Source: JAAYHC01 sp964483175
Lineage (GTDB): Bacteria > Bacillota > UBA5301
Length of the DNA stretch: 8,354 nucleotides
Reading direction: 5' to 3'
Assembly (NCBI GenBank): GCA_964483175.1
Contig: CAZAAT010000082.1
Coordinates: 1-8,354, forward strand
In this document: piece after piece, positions 1 to 5,517 of the stretch
Layout: every line of letters begins with the position of its first letter
Position numbering within the stretch: position 1 is the first letter of the stretch
The notes under the pieces: generated by a model
What the model was told of the DNA's origin: nothing
The model's database searches: none
Seen by the model: the letters and a program-made list of their open reading frames with translations, nothing else
Made by a program: the position numbers and the translations under genes

Positions 1-48
1 TTAGTATAGATAGCTGCGAGGTTTTCTTTTGACCTACTAAACCTTTAC

Positions 49-61
49 AGGTACTGTACCT
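49..61. promoter_or_regulatory. Near-perfect palindrome, possible operator
   Basis: AGGTAC and GTACCT face each other across a single T, giving 6-bp perfect arms. The site lies just upstream of the weak promoter-like elements that precede the riboswitch. It also overlaps the place where a -10 box would fall for a TTGACC hexamer at 29-34. A dimeric repressor or activator could bind here, but no regulator family is recognised from the sequence and chance is possible. Confidence 0.25.
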
Positions 62-71
62 TATTCTCCTC

Positions 72-100
72 TTGCGTGACTTTGCAATTTATTGTAGTAT
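72..100 (+). promoter_or_regulatory. Weak sigma-A-like promoter candidate for the riboswitch-cheX transcript
   Basis: TTGCGT (72-77) and TAGTAT (95-100) are 17 bp apart. This would start transcription near 107, just before the riboswitch aptamer, which is where a promoter must lie. The hexamers match consensus poorly (about 3/6 and 4/6), so the position argues more strongly than the sequence. The same ten bases, ATTGTAGTAT, recur at 4721-4730 upstream of the transporter operon. Confidence 0.3.
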
Positions 101-110
101 ATCTTTGAAA

Positions 111-207
111 ATCAATTAATATTTGGCAAACCCATTGAAAGATGGGGACGCAAAGCCATGGGTCTACAAGTTTTGACGAACTATGACTGCCAGGCTGCCT
201 AGTTAAT
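111..207 (+). promoter_or_regulatory. Cyclic-di-GMP-I (GEMM-I) riboswitch aptamer
   Basis: The element carries the conserved class-I c-di-GMP aptamer features in order: GGCAAACC (125-132), a hairpin with CCCATT and GATGGG arms capped by a GAAA tetraloop, the hallmark GGGACGCAAAGCC (144-156), then GGGTCTA (160-166) and the 3' segment GCCAGGCTGCC (189-199). Outer pairing P1 can form between ATTAA (115-119) and TTAAT (203-207). This RNA class senses the bacterial second messenger c-di-GMP and commonly controls motility, chemotaxis and surface genes. An intrinsic terminator follows 20 nt downstream and a cheX-like gene after that. Segment 197-205 can alternatively pair with 223-231, which includes the 5' arm of the terminator. 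Ligand-stabilised P1 should therefore favour termination (an OFF switch). The aptamer identity is clear from sequence; the switching direction is inference. Confidence 0.93.
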
Positions 208-227
208 ACTACTAGTACAAAGTAATG

Positions 228-248
228 AGGCGCTTCTGGCGCCTTTTT
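228..248 (+). terminator. Intrinsic terminator of the c-di-GMP riboswitch
   Basis: AGGCGC (228-233) pairs perfectly with GCGCCT (239-244) across a 5-nt loop (TTCTG), and the stem runs straight into TTTT. It is the expression platform of the riboswitch and sits 54 nt before the cheX-like start codon. Its 5' arm overlaps the alternative pairing partner (223-231) of the aptamer's 3' edge, which gives a direct terminator/antiterminator choice. Confidence 0.88.
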
Positions 249-301
249 CCTGTGTTTAGGCGCAGCGATCACCAATGCGAAGGGGAAGTGGGGATTGTTA
301 G

Positions 302-778
302 ATGAGAGCAGAATGGATTAATCCATTTATCAAAGCGGCTGAAGATGTGTTTATCAACTATGGTCTAGGCTTTAAAATTGGCAAACCGGAGCTTCAGGGT
401 ACTGAAGTATTAGGGAATGAGGTCAATGTGACCATTGGGATTACGGGTGACATTAAAGGCCATGTGATCTTGTCTTTGGGAACAAACGAAGCGTTAGCTG
501 TCGCTAGAAACATCGTACCGTGGGAAATAACAGATTTCGATGAGATCGCCAGTTCCTCGATATCCGAGCTAACCAATATTTTAGTAGGACGGGCATCTAC
601 TTATTTTGAGCAGATTGGCCTGGCGACCGACCTCTCTGTACCATCAGTGTTTACAGGAAACAGCATCAAGGTGTATTCGACCGGCGTACAGAATATTGCC
701 ATTCCATTTACCCTTTATGATAATAATGCGGCCGGCAATTATTCAGGCTTCCTCTCAGTCAGCTTTCAACCTGCCTAA
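302..778 (+). CDS. cheX: CheX-like chemotaxis phosphatase
   Basis: This 158-aa protein resembles the CheX/CheC/FliY phosphatase family, which dephosphorylates CheY-P in the cytoplasm to reset the flagellar motor. The family signature [DS]xxxExxN is visible as Ser85...Glu89-Leu-Thr-Asn92, followed by the conserved Pro114 about 22 residues later. A single ExxN motif and a length near 155-160 residues fit CheX rather than the two-motif CheC. There is no signal peptide or membrane segment. The ATG at 302 follows a purine-rich AAGTGGGGA (286-294). The gene stands alone behind a c-di-GMP riboswitch and terminator, so its expression should respond to the messenger that sets the motile/sessile choice. 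Family membership is fairly sure. Phosphatase activity is expected from the motif, though some CheX-like domain proteins have other roles. Confidence 0.85.
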   Translation: MRAEWINPFIKAAEDVFINYGLGFKIGKPELQGTEVLGNEVNVTIGITGDIKGHVILSLGTNEALAVARNIVPWEITDFDEIASSSISELTNILVGRASTYFEQIGLATDLSVPSVFTGNSIKVYSTGVQNIAIPFTLYDNNAAGNYSGFLSVSFQPA

Positions 779-787
779 GTCGTAAAT

Positions 788-816
788 AGGGGAGTGGCAT
801 CGACCGCCACTCCCTT
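788..816 (+). terminator. Strong hairpin after cheX, probable terminator without a clear U-tract
   Basis: AGGGGAGTGGC (788-798) pairs with GCCACTCCCTT (806-816), with one G-T wobble, around a 7-nt loop. It begins 10 nt after the cheX stop codon. The stem is GC-rich and very stable, but the bases that follow (AGTGTCAGATTT) are not a proper T-run. It may stabilise the 3' end or terminate inefficiently. The rest of the gap to pgsB (817-1054) shows no convincing promoter or RNA element. Confidence 0.45.
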
Positions 817-1054
817 AGTGTCAGATTTCCACTATCCATCCGCCCCCTCTCAGGTTGCTTTTTAAAGACCGGTACTAAAGCATCGCCTATCTTGGGGAGT
901 TCTGATCGCAGGATAATGAGGCATTCCAGTATACAAATACTTATTGGCATCAATTTGAAAGGCTTATTTTTTCCGTCTAATCACCCTAAGAAGGAAAAGT
1001 TTGGGTGGAGGAGGAAAACGCTAGTAGCCACAATACCGGCGAGGGGTGGCATAG

Positions 1055-2263
1055 ATGATCGCCCTAGTAAGTATTAGTTTATTAGTTTTTATCTATGGAG
1101 TGTTCGAGAAATATTTGCATCAGAAGAAACTCAAGTCTATTCCCATTAGAATTCATGTAAATGGTACACGAGGCAAATCAACTGTAACCCGTCTCATTGC
1201 GGCTGGATTACGTGCAGCCGACTTTAAAGTGGTTGCCAAGACTACCGGTTCAGCCGCTAGATTAATCTTTGAAGATGGAGCAGAAACTCCGATAAAAAGA
1301 CGAGGCAGCCCCAATATCTTTGAACAAGTCAAAATCGTCTCTGAAGCCGCTAAAAGGGGTGCCCAAGCACTGGTGATCGAATGTATGGCGGTTCATCCGG
1401 AGACCCAATGGGTTTCCGAACATTCAATGCTAAAATCAACTATCGGAGTGATCACGAATATTAGGGCGGATCATCTCGATGTTATGGGTCCCACACTCCA
1501 GGATGTCGCCCTAGCCTTAAGTGGCACTATCCCCACTAATGGACAGCTTGTAACCACGGATGGACAATTCTTGCCCGTGATTAGGGAGGTGGCCGCGGAA
1601 CGCAAGACAACAGTACATATAGTTGACGCAGATGAAATCGCCCAGCGTTGCCTTCCCGCTGACCTATCGCATCATTTCACTGAGAATATTGCTTGCGCTT
1701 TAAAGGTATGTGAGTTATTAGGAGTAGATCAGGAAGTTGCTCTAAGAGGCATGAGTACAATGACTGATGATCCTGGTGCTTTAAAGGTATTTGTCCTTCG
1801 ATACAATGAACATTACGTCTATTTTGTCAACGCGTTCGCTGCTAATGACGTGACCTCAACGCAATTAATATTTCAACTCTGTTTTGAAATGCCAGAATTG
1901 AAAGGTTTACCGATACTAGCTTTAATGAACAATCGGTTTGACCGTCAGCAACGGACTAGAGAATTATGCAGTTTAATTGCTACCTGGCCAGAGTTGCAGA
2001 AACTTGTATTAGTAGGGGAGGCAAGTTACTTAGCCAAACATTTGTTAGTAAAGAAGGGTTTTGAGCGCAGCAGAATTTTGGACTTAACCCGTTATGATGC
2101 AAGACAAGCGCTTTCAAGGGTCTTAAATGAGGTTTCAAGCGATACTATGATCTTCGCATTAGGCAACATTAAAGGGATCGGCTGGGAGATAATCGACTAT
2201 TTCGAAGAGAATGGAGAGCTGGTCTATGATTGCTCAAGCAGTAGGCATTGGCATTATAATTAG
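1055..2263 (+). CDS. pgsB: PgsB/CapB-type gamma-glutamyl ligase (poly-gamma-glutamate synthase subunit)
   Basis: PgsB is the ATP-dependent amide ligase of the membrane-bound poly-gamma-glutamate synthase, related to the Mur ligases and folylpolyglutamate synthase. The 402-aa protein is close to the usual length of about 393. Residues 2-17 form the short N-terminal membrane anchor typical of the family. The P-loop NGTRGKST is at 36-43. TTGSAAR (63-69) and ECMAV (109-113) follow. The Mur-ligase-like segment TNIRADHLDVMGPT is at 134-147, NAFAANDVTST at 259-269, NNRFDRQQRT at 292-301 and GNIKGIG at 370-376. The catalytic core therefore looks intact. The ATG at 1055 has GAGGGGTGG five bases upstream. 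The 3' end overlaps pgsC by 38 nt, which suggests translational coupling. No CapA/PgsA gene is adjacent, so the product may be a short or different gamma-glutamyl compound rather than the Bacillus capsule polymer. Confidence 0.93.
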   Translation: MIALVSISLLVFIYGVFEKYLHQKKLKSIPIRIHVNGTRGKSTVTRLIAAGLRAADFKVVAKTTGSAARLIFEDGAETPIKRRGSPNIFEQVKIVSEAAKRGAQALVIECMAVHPETQWVSEHSMLKSTIGVITNIRADHLDVMGPTLQDVALALSGTIPTNGQLVTTDGQFLPVIREVAAERKTTVHIVDADEIAQRCLPADLSHHFTENIACALKVCELLGVDQEVALRGMSTMTDDPGALKVFVLRYNEHYVYFVNAFAANDVTSTQLIFQLCFEMPELKGLPILALMNNRFDRQQRTRELCSLIATWPELQKLVLVGEASYLAKHLLVKKGFERSRILDLTRYDARQALSRVLNEVSSDTMIFALGNIKGIGWEIIDYFEENGELVYDCSSSRHWHYN

Positions 2264-2657
2264 CTTCTTATTTGCCGAATTAATAGGGTATTCTGCGGGA
2301 GGACTAATTACCTCAGGCTACTTAGCTCTATTTCTAAATCAACCGCTGAGGATTTTAGCTACCTTTACGGTTGCCATAGCCAGCTATTTCACAGTGCTTT
2401 TCATGTCCAATTTTATTATTTTATATGGCCGACGCCGATTTATGGCCGCTATTTTAATTACCTTCATTTACGGCCAACTTTTTGAGTCTGTGTTAATAGT
2501 GGCTGCACCAACTGGTTTCGATTTCCGGGCAATAGGGTATATTGTGCCTGGCCTAATTGCCAACGACATGATTAAACAAGGGATATTAGGGACAGTCTGT
2601 TCTTCGCTGATAGTTTCAACGTTGGTTTATGTGGTTTTGCAGTTAATTGCATTTTGA
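2226..2657 (+). CDS. pgsC: PgsC/CapC-type membrane subunit of poly-gamma-glutamate synthase
   Basis: This 143-aa, highly hydrophobic protein resembles PgsC, the integral membrane partner of PgsB (149 aa in Bacillus). Family landmarks are FAEL (16-19), GYLALFLNQP (31-40), ILYGRRRF (65-72) and the stretch GYIVPGLIAND (104-114) followed by KQG. Four or five membrane segments are visible, roughly 3-21, 42-63, 73-95 and 120-142, with a shorter one in between. I prefer the ATG at 2226 because GGAGAG lies seven bases upstream and the N-terminus then aligns with known PgsC. The in-frame ATG at 2211 would place the first five codons on the ribosome binding site. The gene overlaps the end of pgsB out of frame and is followed 12 nt later by the pgsW-like gene. 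Confidence 0.9.
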   Translation: MIAQAVGIGIIISFLFAELIGYSAGGLITSGYLALFLNQPLRILATFTVAIASYFTVLFMSNFIILYGRRRFMAAILITFIYGQLFESVLIVAAPTGFDFRAIGYIVPGLIANDMIKQGILGTVCSSLIVSTLVYVVLQLIAF

Positions 2658-2669
2658 GAAGGTGTTACT

Positions 2670-3773
2670 GTGAAGCGGTGGGTCTATAGGGGGATGGTTC
2701 ACCCCAAGTACTTAGTGCCCGTGCTATTATCGGCCGTTTTGGGATTGATACTGATTGAGAGTACAAAAGAACAGGTCGCCGTTGAATACTATGAACAGCA
2801 GATTGTTGCTGCTGAACTAATGCAGTCAGGAATGCGCCAGATCCGAGAGCTTCGCGAATCACTGGGGATTGCCATTAACCCGAATGAGGATCCTAACCTA
2901 ACCGGTCTGATTGGTGCAGAAATCACAGAGTTTACTACTAGCCTCGGAAATTTAGAGGCCAAAAGAACTGCAACAAATCCGGATTTTGCCGCCTTGATGG
3001 TTCGCTTGTTTGTTGAGGCAGGATTGGATAGTGGTGATTTTGTAGCAATCGGAGCTAGTGGATCGTTTCCCTCATTAATTTTGGCTACGTTATCTGCATG
3101 CCAGGCCTTGGATCTTCAACCGCTACTCATTTATTCGCTGGGTTCTTCGATGTATGGAGCCAATATTCCCGGATTTACTTTTCCGGAAATGCTTGAACAT
3201 TTGAATCGGTGCGGGCTGTTTCCTTACAAGATCTTAGCGATATCCATGGGTGGAGATAACGACCGGGCGGAGGGTATACTTTCGAATTTTTCTATTGATG
3301 TCGTCGCCGATATAGCTAATAAGTATGGATATCAATTGATCTTTGAACCCGATTTTGTAAAAAGTATAAATAAAAGATTGGAATTATATTCCGAGGCCAG
3401 TCATGGAATTGATATAGGTTGTTTTGTTAACATCGGAGGGGCATCGGTGAATTTTGGTGAGACGGCAGCATCGCTTAAAGTGCCTAATGGCTTAGTTGTC
3501 CAATATCCGATGATAAATGAGAGCCCTGAACGAGGTCTGATCTTTGAGTTTTTGGCAAGAGGCGTACCGGTTATTAATTTGCTTAATATTAAGGATCTTG
3601 CTGTGAAATATGGGCTGCCCATAGATCCAATACCATTGCCAACAATAGGAGTTAGTAGTGTATATCACGAAGTAAAGTATAACAGACCAGTTATTCTCTT
3701 GATCCTATTTATTCTTTCAGTTTTTCTTGGGGCTGAAGCCTATTTAGCAAGAACTGGTAGAAAATATAAGTGA
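2670..3773 (+). CDS. pgsW: PgsW-like poly-gamma-glutamate system protein, anchored at both ends
   Basis: This 367-aa protein matches the 'poly-gamma-glutamate system protein' family found beside pgsB and pgsC in some anaerobes. Its biochemical role is unknown. A membrane helix at 13-30 and another at 338-357 flank a domain of about 300 residues. Basic residues outside both helices (MKRWVYR at the start, RTGRKYK at the end) put both termini in the cytoplasm and the large domain outside. Conserved-looking segments are GDFVAIGASGSFP (122-134), a Gly/Ser-rich stretch near 157-168, and NIGGASVNFGE (254-264). The GTG start is supported by GAGAAGGTG directly upstream; the ATG at 2694 has purines immediately adjacent with no spacing. 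It occupies the place in the operon where CapA/PgsA, also an externally facing anchored protein, is found in Bacillus. Replacement of CapA is inference. Confidence 0.8.
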   Translation: MKRWVYRGMVHPKYLVPVLLSAVLGLILIESTKEQVAVEYYEQQIVAAELMQSGMRQIRELRESLGIAINPNEDPNLTGLIGAEITEFTTSLGNLEAKRTATNPDFAALMVRLFVEAGLDSGDFVAIGASGSFPSLILATLSACQALDLQPLLIYSLGSSMYGANIPGFTFPEMLEHLNRCGLFPYKILAISMGGDNDRAEGILSNFSIDVVADIANKYGYQLIFEPDFVKSINKRLELYSEASHGIDIGCFVNIGGASVNFGETAASLKVPNGLVVQYPMINESPERGLIFEFLARGVPVINLLNIKDLAVKYGLPIDPIPLPTIGVSSVYHEVKYNRPVILLILFILSVFLGAEAYLARTGRKYK

Positions 3774-3801
3774 GGTTAAAAAAGAAGGGGATAGATTATA
3801 G

Positions 3802-4476
3802 ATGCCATTCGTATTTGAGCCGTTTCATCAACCCAAACATAGCCAAAGGGCTAGTGTAGAAGCTTATATGAAGATTAGGCAGATGATTCTTTCGCGAGAG
3901 CTGGAAAATGGTGAACGACTGGTTGAAAGGAAACTCGCTGAGAAGTTAGGTTTTAGTCGGACCCCGGTGAGGGAGGCTCTAAAAAGGCTTCAAGCCGAAG
4001 GACTGGCTAAACAGCAGCCTTATGCCGGTCTGGTAGTATCGGGATTAAATAAAGAAGATGTACTTGAATTCTTTGAAATTCGTGAGGTTTTAGAAGCATT
4101 AGCAGTAGAGATAGCTATTTCCCACCGAGATAAGAGACTAATTGACAAACTTGCTGAAATCATTGATGAGATGAAAGAAGCCATAGAAACTCAAAACCAA
4201 GATCAACTGGCCCGGGCGCATTCGAGATTTCACCAGGCGATCTATGCTGCAGCAAAAAGACCGAAACTAATTCAATTGATTTTAAATGTACAAGATTACT
4301 CGGAAAGTTTACTTCCGGTGGGTTATCGTCAACTGGATCGCACAAGCGTGGCTTTTGAAGAACATAAGGAAATTTTCGAAAGTATCGAAAAAGGCGATGT
4401 TGAAAGCGCGGTTAACAAAATGCGAACTCATATTCGACACGCTAAGGACGCAGTCTTGAAATTTTACGAAATGTAG
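3802..4476 (+). CDS. GntR-family transcriptional regulator, FadR/FCD subfamily
   Basis: This 224-aa DNA-binding regulator has an N-terminal winged helix-turn-helix at about 18-80, with the recognition region LAEKLGFSRTPVREALKRL at 45-63. An all-helical FCD ligand-binding domain follows at about 85-220. FCD domains usually bind a metal plus a small carboxylate. The candidate ligands here are His144 (in RFHQAI), His188 (in EEHKEI) and His210 (in MRTHIRH). The acidic residue usually found four positions before the first His appears as His140. The ATG at 3802 has GAAGGGG about 11 bases upstream, a rather long spacing. The gap of 28 nt after pgsW suggests co-transcription with the pgs genes. The intergenic region just downstream holds palindromes before a transporter operon, so that operon is a likely target, with a carboxylate or acyl-amino acid as inducer. 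This is inference from subfamily habit and position. Confidence 0.92.
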   Translation: MPFVFEPFHQPKHSQRASVEAYMKIRQMILSRELENGERLVERKLAEKLGFSRTPVREALKRLQAEGLAKQQPYAGLVVSGLNKEDVLEFFEIREVLEALAVEIAISHRDKRLIDKLAEIIDEMKEAIETQNQDQLARAHSRFHQAIYAAAKRPKLIQLILNVQDYSESLLPVGYRQLDRTSVAFEEHKEIFESIEKGDVESAVNKMRTHIRHAKDAVLKFYEM

Positions 4477-4496
4477 TCAACCGAGTTATTTTTGGA

Positions 4497-4549
4497 ACTG
4501 GCCTTTTATCTGCTAAGCAAAATGTGCAGGTAAGGCCAGTATTTATTTT
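4497..4549 (+). terminator. Hairpin terminator after the pgs-gntR genes
   Basis: ACTGGCCTT (4497-4505) pairs perfectly with AAGGCCAGT (4532-4540). Inside it, CTGC (4510-4513) can pair with GCAG (4526-4529). The stem is followed by ATTTATTTT. It starts 20 nt after the gntR stop. Its 3' arm GGCCAGTATT is repeated exactly in a second hairpin at 4825-4834, so the sequence may have a second role beyond termination. Confidence 0.7.
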
Positions 4550-4772
4550 GGGGAAATAAACAATGCAAGTTTAGGGAAAAAAGTAAAAAACTGGGAGGAA
4601 TTATGAAAAAAGTAACGAATTAACCTAGCAGACAGTAAGACCAGATTATTAGGTGATGTGATAAAAATGGTGTTTCTAGAGCGTGGGTAATGTGTCGGCA
4701 TTCAAAACGCTTAATATCTAATTGTAGTATTTGATATAAAATCGAATTTAATCGGTTTCAGACTTTAACTTT
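4550..4772. other. Non-coding stretch between terminator and hairpin
   Basis: Part of the 450-bp gap between gntR and the transporter operon. Apart from the six-codon minigene at 4603-4623 no gene is supported. A possible promoter is TAGTAT at 4725-4730 within ATTGTAGTAT, the same ten bases as the proposed -10 region at 91-100, with TTCAAA (4701-4706) 18 bp upstream. TATAAA at 4735-4740 is an alternative -10. Both are weak calls. A promoter is expected somewhere here because a terminator lies upstream and a structured leader plus operon lie downstream. Confidence 0.35.
4603..4623 (+). other. Six-codon minigene (MKKVTN) with a strong ribosome binding site
   Basis: GGGAGGAA (4593-4600) lies two bases before ATG, which is followed by five codons and TAA. 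The start looks exactly like the start of a secreted-protein gene (Met-Lys-Lys), but the frame closes at once and I found no continuation in the other two frames. It may be the scar of a deleted gene, for example a receptor gene of the transporter. It may instead be a leader peptide, or coincidence. No function is claimed. Confidence 0.3.
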
Positions 4773-4834
4773 AATACTGGCCATCTAAGGTTCGCGTCAC
4801 AAGTTTGACTAGGCGAATTATGATGGCCAGTATT
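4773..4834 (+). promoter_or_regulatory. Two-tier long hairpin in the transporter operon leader
   Basis: AATACTGGCCATC (4773-4785) and GATGGCCAGTATT (4822-4834) are perfect 13-base inverted arms. The 36 nt between them fold further: TTCGCGTCA (4791-4799) pairs with TGAC (4806-4809) and GCGAA (4813-4817), with a TAG bulge, leaving a 6-nt loop. The run that follows (TTCTTTATTATT from 4833) is T-rich, so it could act as an attenuator or terminator in the leader. The arms could also be a DNA site for a dimeric regulator. It does not match a riboswitch class I recognise. Confidence 0.6.
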
Positions 4835-4846
4835 CTTTATTATTGG

Positions 4847-4866
4847 ATGGCATACTGGCATGCCAT
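4847..4866. promoter_or_regulatory. Palindrome with 7-bp arms, candidate GntR operator
   Basis: ATGGCAT (4847-4853) and ATGCCAT (4860-4866) are perfect inverted arms around ACTGGC. The site lies 60 bp before the start of the transporter operon and about 370 bp after the gntR gene. FadR-type regulators bind short inverted repeats, often of the TGG...CCA type, which this resembles. Binding by the neighbouring GntR protein is inference. As RNA it would form a small hairpin without a good T-run. Confidence 0.45.
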
Positions 4867-4926
4867 ATTGATTTCTTGGCTTTGCTGCGGGTGAGATAAA
4901 TCAAAAATCGCGAGGAGGAGTGCATT

Positions 4927-5493
4927 ATGAAAGGTTGGTTAAACGGTCGGATAAGTCTTTTGGTGGTGGTTTTACTTCTCAGTCTACTGTCGGTCTCGGT
5001 AAATGCCGCTAGTAACATCCCAAAGTGTGAGCTGCCTGGCATCCTAACCGCGCCTGGTCAAGCTCCAGAGTATGCGTTTGTCAAAATTATTTTAGATAGA
5101 GCAAAGCTTGATGTAATATGCGATCCAATGTTTTCAGGGGATGAGCTTGGCAAGTATAAGGCCCTTATGCTTATCATCGGCGGTAGTGGTAAGGGGCTTG
5201 GGTCTGCAGGTATTGACATTGAGACCGAAGTCAGTAGGGCAACCTATCTTATCAATAAGGCCAAGGAATTAAATATCAAAATTATCGGCATGCATCTTGG
5301 TGGCGAGGCCCGTAGAGGTGCAAACTCTGAACGGTTTATCGATCTGGTTACACCCAAGGTTGATATTCTTATTGTCCGAGCTGATGGCGACAAGGATGGG
5401 AGATTTTCCTCTATTGCTAGGGAAAACAACATTCCGTTTGTCGTTGTGGACAAGACCGCAGACTTAGCAGGCGTGTTTGAAACAATATTTTAA
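4927..5493 (+). CDS. Secreted DUF6305-like protein linked to a TRAP-like permease
   Basis: This 188-aa protein starts with a classical signal peptide: basic residues in MKGWLNGR, a hydrophobic core at about 9-22, and an Ala-type cleavage site after Val25-Asn26-Ala27. There is no lipobox, so it should be released or stay soluble outside the membrane. The mature part of about 161 residues resembles the uncharacterised DUF6305 family. It alternates beta strands and helices, with a glycine-rich loop MLIIGGSGKGLGSAG (81-95), IGMHLGGEARRG (120-131) and an acidic loop VRADGDKDG (150-158). Cys34 and Cys65 could form a disulfide. AGGAGGAG six bases before the ATG gives a strong start. It lies 24 nt upstream of the permease gene, where a solute receptor would be expected, but it is much shorter than a DctP receptor (about 330 aa). 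A receptor or accessory role is inference. Confidence 0.75.
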   Translation: MKGWLNGRISLLVVVLLLSLLSVSVNAASNIPKCELPGILTAPGQAPEYAFVKIILDRAKLDVICDPMFSGDELGKYKALMLIIGGSGKGLGSAGIDIETEVSRATYLINKAKELNIKIIGMHLGGEARRGANSERFIDLVTPKVDILIVRADGDKDGRFSSIARENNIPFVVVDKTADLAGVFETIF

Positions 5494-5517
5494 TTGGGCG
5501 AAAAGGGGGGTACCTGA

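Larger units (their letters stand above)
4535..4859. repeat. Four copies of octamer ATACTGGC in one intergenic region
   Basis: The octamer reads forward at 4774-4781 and 4852-4859, and as its complement GCCAGTAT at 4535-4542 and 4826-4833. Longer matches are present: GGCCAGTATT occurs at both 4534-4543 and 4825-4834, and AATACTGGCC at 4773-4782 is its reverse complement. Two copies form the arms of the hairpin at 4773-4834, one is in the gntR terminator, and one spans the inner half of the palindrome at 4847-4866. Four exact copies in about 330 bp is far above chance for eight bases. Shared binding sites for a regulator, or arms that exchange pairing partners in RNA, would both explain it. 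Confidence 0.6.

Noticed and set aside
45..275. Minus-strand frame of 76 codons
   Set aside because: It overlaps the riboswitch and terminator, has no ribosome site, and the protein resembles no family.
863..892. Sigma-28-like match (TAAAGACC ... GCCTATCT) upstream of pgsB
   Set aside because: The spacer is 14 rather than about 11 bases and both boxes are imperfect.
759..953. Minus-strand frame of 64 codons
   Set aside because: It runs through the cheX 3' hairpin, has no ribosome site and no recognisable product.
892..1077. Plus-strand frame of 61 codons before pgsB
   Set aside because: It overlaps the pgsB start, lacks a convincing ribosome site and has a composition typical of translated spacer.
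2211..2225. Upstream ATG for pgsC
   Set aside because: It overlaps GGAGAG, which is correctly spaced for the ATG at 2226, and the extra residues are not expected in PgsC.
4651..4690. Second minigene (ATG at 4667, seven codons)
   Set aside because: The AGGTGAT site is weak and short frames like this are common by chance.
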